The notes under the pieces are model-generated. The model worked only from the letters and a program-made list of their open reading frames with translations. It searched no databases and had not been told where the DNA came from. From NCBI GenBank assembly GCA_029932915.1, contig JAOZPE010000007.1, positions 1 through 51,412 of the forward strand: DNA of 51,412 bases, given 5' to 3'. Shown piece by piece: positions 17,940-25,827 of the stretch. Source of the DNA: Candidatus Krumholzibacteriia bacterium. Lineage in GTDB: Bacteria; Krumholzibacteriota; Krumholzibacteriia; JAJRXK01. Position 1 is the stretch's first letter, and each line of letters opens with the position of its first letter. The translations under genes and the position numbers were made by a program.

Positions 17940-20900
17940 CTAGCGTTCCAATCGCACGGGAATCTTGAGCTGGACACTCCCGTCGGCGGTGTCCAGCAGA
18001 CGCAGCTCTCCCTGGTTGCAGAAGCCATCGGGCGGCGTCGGCAGCGTCGAGACGGCTTGCACCTGCACCTTCAGCGGAGCCTGTGGAACGACGAGGAAGG
18101 AGCCCTCGCCATGGACCTCGGCGCTCAGATCCACCGGCTCCGCCCGCCGGAACACCTCCCGCAGATGGAAGCCCCAGTCGGCCTTGTCGCGGGCCAGGGC
18201 CAGACCGGCGTCCACCTTGAGGGTGTAGCTGCCCGGGGCCGCGTCGCGCAGAGCGATGTGCAGGAAGCGCTGGCCGAAGCCGTCGACGACCACCGCCTTG
18301 CCCGATGAGTCGTAGATGTTCACGGGAACGTCGGTCATGTAGTTGTACACCTGCGGGCTCATCTCCAGATAGAAGTCGACGCGGGGAACCTCGCTCGAGA
18401 GGGAGAAGTCATAGCTCCACTCGTCGCTGTCCTTCACCTCGACCTCCCGTTGCCGCTCGAAGCCGCCGATCGTGCCTTCGATCCGCCCGGTGAACACCTT
18501 CTCGAAGTTCGGAACGACGGTGATCTCGGTGTGGGGAGAGCCGGCCGGGGTGTCGAAGTCCATGCTCGTCACGACCGGCGGCGTCACCTCGAAGGAGGAG
18601 AAGGCCACCTTCATCTCGTAGGTGGACGGACGCGCCTCGGTACGGCTTCCCCGGGCCACGATCTCCCACACCCCGGGTGTGAGCTCGTCACCGGCGAAGT
18701 CGAAGTGGATCGATCGCTTCTCCCGGCTGTCCGCATAGCCCTTGTAGGAACCCTGGGCGTGGCCCTCCTGGTCGAAGAACACCGGACGCACCATGCCCTC
18801 CTTGCCCTCGGGGATCTCCAGATCCACCTGCATGGCCGTCGCTCCGGCGGGGATCCGCACGAAGTAGTGATCGACCGAACCGGGGGAGAGCGTGCGATCC
18901 TTCCAGACGCGGGTGCGGCCGGTGTCCTCCCCGAAGGTGTAGGGCTGGACGATGGTCACCATGATCTCGAAGTCGTAGGCCGCCGTTCCGCTCCGCCCTT
19001 CGCCCTTGGACTTGCCGAAGATGCGGCCCACGTGCAGTCCGGGCTGCTCGAGCTCCTTGCCCGAGTAGCTCGCCCGGATGGTCTGACTGCTGTTGCCGTT
19101 GATATAGGTCTGTCCCCGGTCGAGATGGATCCAGCCGACGTCGGTACTGAGATTCCAGGCCCGGTAGAACTTGTTGCGCGTGTCGTTGTCCACCCAGTCG
19201 GGGAAGCGGGGGGAGATGGTGAAGCTCTGCTCGTAGCCGTCGTGCGGATACCAGCCGCCGCGCCAGTAGGCCGCCGGCGCCTCGCCGTCGGGCTGGAAGG
19301 GCGCCTCGGTGCGGACCTTGATGACCGTCAGCTCGTCGCTCTCGCCGGCGTCGGAATAGGCCACGGCCGCCTTGAAGGCCGCCGGAAGGTCGAGCACGCC
19401 GCCGCCGACGTCGATGGCCGAATAGCCGGGCAGCTTGCGGCCGGTACGGCGCAGGGCGCGCTGGATGGTCCCGAAGTTCCACGATTTGCCCTCGGCGGCC
19501 AGGCCGCTGAGGATGCAGGCCACGCTTCCGGTGGTCATCGGCGAGGCCATGCTGGTGCCGTTGTAGCGGTCGTAGTCGCCCCACAGGGGGACGGTGCTGC
19601 TCGCCCCACCCGGTGCGGCCACGTCGGGCTTGGCCACCTCGCCGCCCCGGCTGCTGAACACGTAGAGCTGATCGCGGTCGAAGTGGACGCCGTAGAGCTC
19701 TTTGGCCATCGCCCGGGTGAACAGGGCCGCGGCCGCGATCACCCCGTCGGCGGCAGCGGGGAGCCCCACCGTGGAGATGCCCGGTCCGTCGTTGCCCGCG
19801 CTGTTGACGATGACCAGACGCGAATGCTCGTCCAGCAGATCGTCCAGGTAGACGCCCATCTTCGAATCGCCCTCGATCTCGCTGCCGATGCCGTAGCTCA
19901 TGTTGATGACGCAGGGCATGCCGTAGTCTTCCATCCACTGCGCGGCGTAGTCATAGGCCTTCTTCATCGATTCGGTGGTGGTGCTGCCACCGGCCAGCAG
20001 GTTGTTCCCGATCTTCAGGCTGTAGAGATAGGCGCCGGGCGCCACCCCGTTCAGGCCCTCCTGCCCGTGGACGCCGAAACCGGCCGCCATTCCCGACACG
20101 TGGCTGCCGTGACCGCCGTCGTCGTAGTGGAAGTTCAAGCAAGGCGTGTCGTCGCCCCGCAGGTCGATGGCGACGGTGAGCAGATCGCGGCTGTCCTCGG
20201 TGGACCGGTGGCGGAAATCGAAGGACTGCAGGTCGTCGGCATAGTCGCGGTGGAGGGTCTCGTCGGAGAGATCGCCGTCGCCGTCGACGTCGACCACGCA
20301 CAGCCAGACCTCATCGGAAGCGGAGGCCTTCTCGTCGGCCTTTCGGGCCTTCTCCCCCCACTTGCTGCGCAGTTCGACACCATTCCCCTCCCCCAGGGCG
20401 GCCACCACCTTCTCGCGGGAGGCGGCGTACACCACCAGCCCCCAGCGTCCATCGCTGCTGCCGTCGTCGTCGATGTCGGTGAGGTTCTCGTTGTTGCGGA
20501 ATCTCGATTCCTCGAAGACGCCGGTCCAGATCCGCTCGGGCTCGGCGGGAGGGACCGCCAGACGGTCGAAGCCCTCCAGCCACAGCCCGTCGGCCACATC
20601 CAGGACCCGGGGGTCCTTGCCCTCGACCCACTCGGCCTCCTTCAGCTCGATCTTCCCCTCTCCGGAGAAGTCCCGGGCCCCGATGACCTTCACCTCGCCC
20701 GTGCTCGTGGCGCTCAGGCCGGGAATACCCATGTCCACCCCGGTGTCCAACACGAAGATCACCACACCGCGGCCGTCGTAATCGGGATGCGCGGCGAGGA
20801 AGTCCGGCGCACCGACCTCCTGCACCGGCAGGAAGATCCAGTCGTCCTTGGGCGACTCGGCCGACACCGAACCGACGGGGAAGGAAGCGAGAGTAAGGAG

Positions 20901-20954
20901 AACGAGGAGCAAGAGCGCCCGCGCGGCGGGCCCCAGGGATACGGGAATGCGCAT
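17940..20954 (-). CDS. Secreted subtilisin-family protease of the tripeptidyl-peptidase II type
   Basis: A 1004-residue S8 serine protease. A Sec signal peptide ends near Ala32; ATG at 20954 has GGAGG 6 nt upstream and outranks earlier in-frame starts. The triad is intact: Asp70 (VLDTGVD), His285 (HGSHVSG) and Ser468 (NGTSMASP), with oxyanion Asn388 (SAGNDGP). The roughly 215-residue insert between Asp and His, together with DYDGRGV before the Asp, matches eukaryotic tripeptidyl-peptidase II rather than ordinary subtilisin. About 530 residues of beta-rich C-terminal domains follow, as in TPPII. Eukaryotic TPPII is cytosolic and forms giant spindles, whereas this one is exported. It may feed peptide catabolism together with the aminopeptidase at 25828. 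Confidence 0.92.
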   Translation of the reverse strand: MRIPVSLGPAARALLLLVLLTLASFPVGSVSAESPKDDWIFLPVQEVGAPDFLAAHPDYDGRGVVIFVLDTGVDMGIPGLSATSTGEVKVIGARDFSGEGKIELKEAEWVEGKDPRVLDVADGLWLEGFDRLAVPPAEPERIWTGVFEESRFRNNENLTDIDDDGSSDGRWGLVVYAASREKVVAALGEGNGVELRSKWGEKARKADEKASASDEVWLCVVDVDGDGDLSDETLHRDYADDLQSFDFRHRSTEDSRDLLTVAIDLRGDDTPCLNFHYDDGGHGSHVSGMAAGFGVHGQEGLNGVAPGAYLYSLKIGNNLLAGGSTTTESMKKAYDYAAQWMEDYGMPCVINMSYGIGSEIEGDSKMGVYLDDLLDEHSRLVIVNSAGNDGPGISTVGLPAAADGVIAAAALFTRAMAKELYGVHFDRDQLYVFSSRGGEVAKPDVAAPGGASSTVPLWGDYDRYNGTSMASPMTTGSVACILSGLAAEGKSWNFGTIQRALRRTGRKLPGYSAIDVGGGVLDLPAAFKAAVAYSDAGESDELTVIKVRTEAPFQPDGEAPAAYWRGGWYPHDGYEQSFTISPRFPDWVDNDTRNKFYRAWNLSTDVGWIHLDRGQTYINGNSSQTIRASYSGKELEQPGLHVGRIFGKSKGEGRSGTAAYDFEIMVTIVQPYTFGEDTGRTRVWKDRTLSPGSVDHYFVRIPAGATAMQVDLEIPEGKEGMVRPVFFDQEGHAQGSYKGYADSREKRSIHFDFAGDELTPGVWEIVARGSRTEARPSTYEMKVAFSSFEVTPPVVTSMDFDTPAGSPHTEITVVPNFEKVFTGRIEGTIGGFERQREVEVKDSDEWSYDFSLSSEVPRVDFYLEMSPQVYNYMTDVPVNIYDSSGKAVVVDGFGQRFLHIALRDAAPGSYTLKVDAGLALARDKADWGFHLREVFRRAEPVDLSAEVHGEGSFLVVPQAPLKVQVQAVSTLPTPPDGFCNQGELRLLDTADGSVQLKIPVRLER

Positions 20955-21142
20955 GACCAACCTCCGCAAGTGCATCATCCCGGCAGGGACGGGGAAAACA
21001 CCGGAGGCGGGAGTATACCCCTCGGCGGAGGAAAACGGCAGCCCTGGAATGGAGCATGGGGAGGAAGGAAGACAGCCCCCACCACAGAGGGCGGGGGCCA
21101 CAGGATCGGCTCTCCCGAGACGGGGCCGCCGAAGAGCGGAGC

Positions 21143-21403
21143 CTAACTTCCCTGCGGCGGGCGCAGGCGCAGGCGCAGTCGACCGCCCACGAACTGGCCG
21201 GCGAAGTAGGCGCCTACAAGGAAGGGAAGATTGGCGAGGTGCCAGCCCAGACCCGAGAGGATCCGCATGGCCGCCACCAGGGGGACCGGCCCGTGGACCG
21301 CGACGAACCAGGCGGGGGAGAACTTCCTCACCCCCGCCCGCCACCAACCGAAGGGCAGATTGACCACGAAGGCCCCCAGAGCCACCAGCGCGAGGGTGTT
21401 CAC
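21143..21403 (-). CDS. Small conserved-looking membrane protein
   Basis: An 86-residue protein with two to three hydrophobic segments and a distinctive NLPFGWWRAGVRKFSPAWF stretch, followed by HGPVPLV and LSGLGW. It resembles small uncharacterised membrane proteins seen in Deltaproteobacteria and others, recalled from memory. GTG at 21403 lies 11 nt after the stop of the DUF302-like gene with a G-rich site before it, so the two are probably co-transcribed. The region between this gene and the protease start (20955-21142) shows no gene. Function unknown. Confidence 0.65.
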   Translation of the reverse strand: MNTLALVALGAFVVNLPFGWWRAGVRKFSPAWFVAVHGPVPLVAAMRILSGLGWHLANLPFLVGAYFAGQFVGGRLRLRLRPPQGS

Positions 21404-21414
21404 GCCACCCCCAC

Positions 21415-22443
21415 TCAGTCCTTCAGGCTCTTCAGGCCGCTCTTGATCTGCTTATTCAGTTCCTTGTCGATGGAACCGGGCATCTTCATGTTGTTCATGA
21501 AAGCCCATTTCCCCGCATCATCGAAGTACATTTTCATGCGGAACATCGCCTCGACCATCGACACCTTCACCGTGTCGCCGTCGCGGTGGATGACCAGCTC
21601 GAAGGGATAGGCCCCGGCATCGGCCAGGCCGGGACAGGTATCGTCCGCTCTCGCCTCGTCCGCTCCGGCGCCGACGATCTCGAAGGACTTGGCTTCCATC
21701 GTTCCACCGCTCACGCCGAGGATGACCGTATCGAACTCGGGCAGATCGAGGCGGTAGATCGAGTGCAGCCCCCACTTCTTGCTCGGGGCGGCCAGGGCGG
21801 CGGCCACCGCATCGGCCACGGCCGCCGGATCGTGGCCCTTGAGCTTGGCCTTCTCCTTCACCAGGTCGGCGAACTTCCCGCCGGCCACCACCCCCATGGT
21901 CTTGCCGATGTAGCCCTTCGTCCGCAACTGCCCGTAGACGTGTTCACTCGGCTCCCCCTGCACCGTGGCGGCGATCAGGGCCCGCAGGGCGTCGCGGTGG
22001 TCCTGCGCCGTCGGGGCGAAGGACGCATCGTCCATGAGGACGGTGCGGGAGATCGAACGCGGATCGACGATGGCGACGTGGGTTCCCCGTTCGTCCCGGT
22101 AGACGGCCACCCGGTCGACGACGGCGTAGGCCGCGGTCCCGGCGTCGGCTCCGTAGAGCGCATCGGCCCACGCCTTCTCGTAGAGCACCACCACCTTGGC
22201 GGCGAAGGAGCAATCGCTGGGCGGCGTGACGTCGAAGATGGCCAACGAGGTCCAGCCGTTCTCCGAGGCAGAGGCGGAGATGGCCTGGGCGATGGAATCG
22301 AGATCGCCCTGGGCGGCGTCGATCACCGCCTCGTACACCCCGAAGGTCCCCGTGGAGGGCTCGTCCCCGCCGGCGGCGATGGACGCAGTGAAGAGGAGGA
22401 GCACGGCGGACAGGAGCAGGAGGAGGGTTCTGGGCATCGACAT
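21415..22443 (-). CDS. Exported DUF302-like protein
   Basis: A 342-residue periplasmic protein. ATG at 22443, with AAGGA 9 nt upstream, precedes a Sec signal peptide ending near residue 24. Residues about 30-140 look like a DUF302 domain: a segment with a conserved Cys (SDCSFAAKVVVLYEKAW), an AAYAVVDRVAVYRDERG strand pair and a VDPRS turn. The remaining 200 residues form a second, unrecognised domain with a possible phosphate/lipid-handling fold that I cannot name. It lies between a FadL-like porin gene and a small membrane protein gene on the same strand, suggesting a role in envelope uptake or lipid traffic (inference). Confidence 0.68.
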   Translation of the reverse strand: MSMPRTLLLLLSAVLLLFTASIAAGGDEPSTGTFGVYEAVIDAAQGDLDSIAQAISASASENGWTSLAIFDVTPPSDCSFAAKVVVLYEKAWADALYGADAGTAAYAVVDRVAVYRDERGTHVAIVDPRSISRTVLMDDASFAPTAQDHRDALRALIAATVQGEPSEHVYGQLRTKGYIGKTMGVVAGGKFADLVKEKAKLKGHDPAAVADAVAAALAAPSKKWGLHSIYRLDLPEFDTVILGVSGGTMEAKSFEIVGAGADEARADDTCPGLADAGAYPFELVIHRDGDTVKVSMVEAMFRMKMYFDDAGKWAFMNNMKMPGSIDKELNKQIKSGLKSLKD

Positions 22444-22578
22444 GGAATGGCATCCTTGGCTGAGAGGTGGATCGAGCCCGGAGGACGAAGCGGCTCCGGC
22501 GGCGGACTGCATCCGTGCCGCCGGAGCCGAGGTCCGGACCGAAGGGCGCCGACGAGGCGCGCAGACCACAAGCGGAAG

Positions 22579-23898
22579 CTAGAAGGCGAAGCCCAGACCG
22601 AACTCCCACTGGTCCATGGTGAGGGTGATCGTCTGCTGGCCGGGAACCTCCAGCGGGTTCGCCCCGCTCAGGTCGTTGGAGAAGGCGCGGGCCACGAAGA
22701 GGGTCAACGCCATGTCCTCGGCCACGTCCTTGGTCACCCCGAAGCTCAGATGCTGCTCGATCACGCCCGGGGCGAGGATGTTGAACAGGACCTCGCTCTC
22801 GCCGATCGGCTGCGAACCGTACGAGTAGCCCAGGCGGAACATCCAGCCCGAGTTGATCTGGTACCAGCCCCCCACCTTGAACACCGTCATGTCGTCCCAA
22901 CCGAAGCCGGCGCCCTCGTCATCGCCCAGGCGGGCCTCCTGCAGGTTCGGCAAGAGGGGATTGGAGATCGACTTGACGCCGCTGTAGAGGATCTGCTGCA
23001 CGTCGAAGGACAGGCCCATGGCCGCATACCCCAGGGCCAGGCCCACGCTCCAGGTGGCGGGCACGTCCATCGATCCCTGCTCGGCGAAGAGGCCGGCGTA
23101 GTCGTCCAGCTGGCCGTTGGCCATCTTCGACTGGTAGGACAAGCCCAGCGACAGGAAGTCGAGGAGCTGGCCCAGATAGCCGACGCGGAAGCCGAAGCCG
23201 GTGGCACTGTCGTGGCCGTTGTTGGTGAGCGCGTCCGGGGCCGAGGAGAAGCCCGAGAAGGCCTCCAGACCGTCCGCCGAGAAGCTCTGGTACGCGAAGA
23301 TCGGCGTCACGCCCAGGCCGTGCCGTTCGGCCAGCTGGTAGGACAGGGTGGGTGCGAGGAAGAGCTGGGCCAGATCGACCCCGGTGGGGCTGCTGCCCCC
23401 GAAGGTGTTGGTGGGATAGTCGGTGTTCATTCCCCCGTTGCCGTAGATCGCCACACCCAGGCGCAAGGTCTCGTCCTCGTTGAGGACCCAGTTGGCCGAG
23501 AGGCTCGGGACCACGAAGAGGGTGCTCTCGCTCTCGATGGTGCCCGGGGCCAGGCCGAAGGTGCCCGACACGCCGGAGGGCGCGCCCTCGATCGCGTACT
23601 TGCGGTTGGGATTGAAGAAGGAGAGGGAGATGTCGTAGCTGGCGTCGACGAAGGCCATCGCGCCCGGGTTGGTGGCCGCCGCCATCGGACCGAGGGCCAG
23701 GGCGGTACCGGCCCCGGCCAGGGCCTTGTACTCGGCGCCGTAGCCGTGGCTGAAGTAGCCATTGGTGGCAAAGGCGGGGGCAGCGGCGAGGGCGACGAGC
23801 AGAACGGCCCCGAGCAACAGAGCCAGACGGCGGGAAGCACGCGCCTCGCGCACGGTGGAAGCCGATCGCCGGCGTGGAGTGTTCATCAGGGTGGACAT
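22579..23898 (-). CDS. FadL/OMPP1-type outer-membrane transporter
   Basis: A 439-residue outer-membrane beta-barrel for hydrophobic substrates such as fatty acids or aromatics. A twin-basic N-terminus and hydrophobic core form the signal peptide (cleavage near residue 44, after PAFA). The mature protein begins with TNGYFSHGYG and continues with GAGTA and NPGAMAFVD, the typical start of the FadL family, and ends in Phe as outer-membrane barrels do. The rest alternates hydrophobic and polar residues with turns. ATG at 23898 has GGGAG about 7 nt upstream. Together with the downstream DUF302-like and small membrane genes it forms a minus-strand envelope group. Substrate unknown. Confidence 0.87.
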   Translation of the reverse strand: MSTLMNTPRRRSASTVREARASRRLALLLGAVLLVALAAAPAFATNGYFSHGYGAEYKALAGAGTALALGPMAAATNPGAMAFVDASYDISLSFFNPNRKYAIEGAPSGVSGTFGLAPGTIESESTLFVVPSLSANWVLNEDETLRLGVAIYGNGGMNTDYPTNTFGGSSPTGVDLAQLFLAPTLSYQLAERHGLGVTPIFAYQSFSADGLEAFSGFSSAPDALTNNGHDSATGFGFRVGYLGQLLDFLSLGLSYQSKMANGQLDDYAGLFAEQGSMDVPATWSVGLALGYAAMGLSFDVQQILYSGVKSISNPLLPNLQEARLGDDEGAGFGWDDMTVFKVGGWYQINSGWMFRLGYSYGSQPIGESEVLFNILAPGVIEQHLSFGVTKDVAEDMALTLFVARAFSNDLSGANPLEVPGQQTITLTMDQWEFGLGFAF

Positions 23899-24517
23899 GG
23901 TGAAGCTCCCTTTGGGAAGGGCCCGGCCGGAGTATCCAACGGGGCGTTGCGATGCTGGCACAACCGCGGCGGCGCAGGCGGGGGCTCTCCACCGGGGGAG
24001 ATCCCTCCAACCCACCTTCCAGGGGAAACGGGTTGTCGAATCCAGCCACGATCGGGAGCAAAGAAGGTGTGGAAGGACGGCACAGTCAAAAAATCTTTTA
24101 CGAACGAACGTCAGACCTTTTCCACTTGCACATATCTGGCCCCTGACGGTTGAAGGGCGGCACCGGCCCCGACGAGAGAGAGCCGGCGACACACGGCCAC
24201 CGGCTCCCGGGGAAATCGAACCAAGCATGTTCACAAGGGCTTCGTTTCCTCCCGGGCGGCGCCCCGTCCGGGGGAGGCGGGCCGTCACCGTGTCCGGTGG
24301 CGCCATGTCCCCTCCAGTTGACCCCACTGTCCCCCTTGCCGGACAGTGGGTTCGGGGGAACCCCGGGCCGGACCTGGGACAGCCCAGCCCGGAGTCATCC
24401 CCAACTTGTGTCATGCCAAATACTTTCGGAGCTTTGTCGAGATTGGAAGAAAGAGCATCCGTCGGCAGGGCATTCCACGTCCTCATCAGGACATCAACTC
24501 CCGTGCCAAGCGCGGGC
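23899..24517. other. Intergenic region of about 620 nt between the FadL-like gene and mqnC
   Basis: No convincing coding sequence on either strand. It holds an AT-rich patch around 24085-24140, unusual for this GC-rich segment, which may carry the porin gene promoter, although I could not find a well-spaced -35/-10 pair. It also contains the perfect inverted repeat listed at 24323-24350. On the minus strand a TTGGCAC-N5-TTGAT sequence near 24488-24510 resembles a sigma-54 element but lacks the required -12 GC. Confidence 0.5.
24323..24350 (-). terminator. Perfect 10-bp inverted repeat downstream of mqnC
   Basis: CCCACTGTCC (24323-24332) and GGACAGTGGG (24341-24350) flank an 8-nt loop, about 170 nt past the mqnC stop. 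No T-run follows in either direction. It could be a terminator, a protein-binding palindrome or a small-RNA stem. Confidence 0.35.
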
Positions 24518-25666
24518 CTACCCGTCCCCCTCGGCGCTCTCCTCGACCGAGAGCAGGTGGTAGTCATTGTCGCGGACGGCGGGCTCGAAACCGGCGTCGC
24601 GGATCATCGCGTCCATCTCCTTGCGGCTGAGGCGGAAACGCACACCGGCCTGGCTGACCACGTTCTCCTCCATCATGGTCGAGCCCAGGTCGTTCGCGCC
24701 GAAGAAGAGGGTCATCTGACCGATCTTCGGGCCCTGGGTCACCCATGAGGCCTGGATGTTGGCGATGGAGGGAAGGGCCAGGCGCGCCACCGCGAGCATC
24801 CGCAGGTAGTCCTGGCTCCCCTTGAACGAACTCACCGGCAGGCGGGCCAGCTCTTCACCCCCCTTCTCGGTCATCGGTGTCGATCCGGGTTGGAAGTTCC
24901 AGCAGATGAAGGCGGTGTAGCCGCCGGTGCGGGCCTGGCTCTCCCGGATCCGCAGCAGGTGCTCGACCCTCTCGGGCAGGGTCTCGATGTGGCCGAACAT
25001 CATGGTGGCCGTGGTCCGCATCCCCAGCGAATGGGCCTCCTCCATGATCTGGGTCCAGCGATCGGCGCTGACCTTCTTCGGGGCCAGGATCTGCCGCACC
25101 CGGTCGTTGAGGATCTCCGCGCCGCCTCCGGGAATCGAGTCGAGACCGGCCGCCTGCAGCTCGGCGATGACCTCGCGAGTGGACATCTTGAAGAGGCGGC
25201 CGAAGTGTTCGATCTCACTCGGGCTGAAGCCGTGGATGTGAACCTGGGGGAAGCTGCTCTTGATGTCGGCGAGCATCTCCTGGTACCAGCTCAGGGGGAG
25301 CTTCGGGTGGTGGCCTCCCTGCAGGAGGATCTGGTTGCCGCCGATGGCGATGAGCTCCTCGATCTTGCGGTGGAGCTCCTCGCGCGTCAGCACATAGGCG
25401 TCCTCGTCCTGCTTGTGCCGGTAGAAGGCGCAGAAGCTGCAGTCGACGTAGCACACGTTGGAGTAGTTGATGTTGCGGTCGATCACGTAGGTGACGTGCC
25501 GGGGATCGCAACGCCGCAGACGCCGGTCATGGGCGGCCCGCCCCAGGGCGGACAGCTCGGCGTCCTCCAGAAGGCAGAGGATCTCCCCTCCGGCCAGGGT
25601 CTCCCCCTCGACGGCGGCGCAGAGAAGATCGTCCACGCGGGGATCCATGCTGTATCGCTGGGCCAT
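24518..25666 (-). CDS. mqnC: Cyclic dehypoxanthinyl futalosine synthase (radical SAM)
   Basis: A 382-residue radical-SAM enzyme of the futalosine menaquinone route, which closes dehypoxanthinyl futalosine into the cyclic intermediate. The cluster motif is Cys72-x3-Cys76-x2-Cys79 in NVCYVDCSFCAFYR. Family landmarks include ILLQGGHHP, HGFSPSEI, SIPGGGAEIL and SWVTQGPKIGQ, which distinguish MqnC from MqnE. Starts at 25666 or 25648 are possible; neither has a strong ribosome site. The gene stands alone, 23 kb from mqnA and mqnP. Both belong to the same pathway, so the mqn genes are split across this window. Confidence 0.95.
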   Translation of the reverse strand: MAQRYSMDPRVDDLLCAAVEGETLAGGEILCLLEDAELSALGRAAHDRRLRRCDPRHVTYVIDRNINYSNVCYVDCSFCAFYRHKQDEDAYVLTREELHRKIEELIAIGGNQILLQGGHHPKLPLSWYQEMLADIKSSFPQVHIHGFSPSEIEHFGRLFKMSTREVIAELQAAGLDSIPGGGAEILNDRVRQILAPKKVSADRWTQIMEEAHSLGMRTTATMMFGHIETLPERVEHLLRIRESQARTGGYTAFICWNFQPGSTPMTEKGGEELARLPVSSFKGSQDYLRMLAVARLALPSIANIQASWVTQGPKIGQMTLFFGANDLGSTMMEENVVSQAGVRFRLSRKEMDAMIRDAGFEPAVRDNDYHLLSVEESAEGDG

Positions 25667-25827
25667 GACCGCAGAAAGATACAGGAGCAGGAGCGCCGCA
25701 CCAAAGGGAGTTCGCAAGCCGGCCGCTCGCGCAGCTTGACCTTCGTGCTAGACTCTCAGAAAGCTCCGGGGAAGGGCGTCGGCCGAGCGGACGGCCGCCC
25801 TCTCCAGGACAGAGCCATCGAGGTGTC

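Noticed and set aside
24488-24510. Sigma-54-like TTGGCAC-N5-TTGAT on the minus strand
   Set aside because: The essential -12 GC is missing, and the site is about 600 nt from the next gene without an activator gene nearby.
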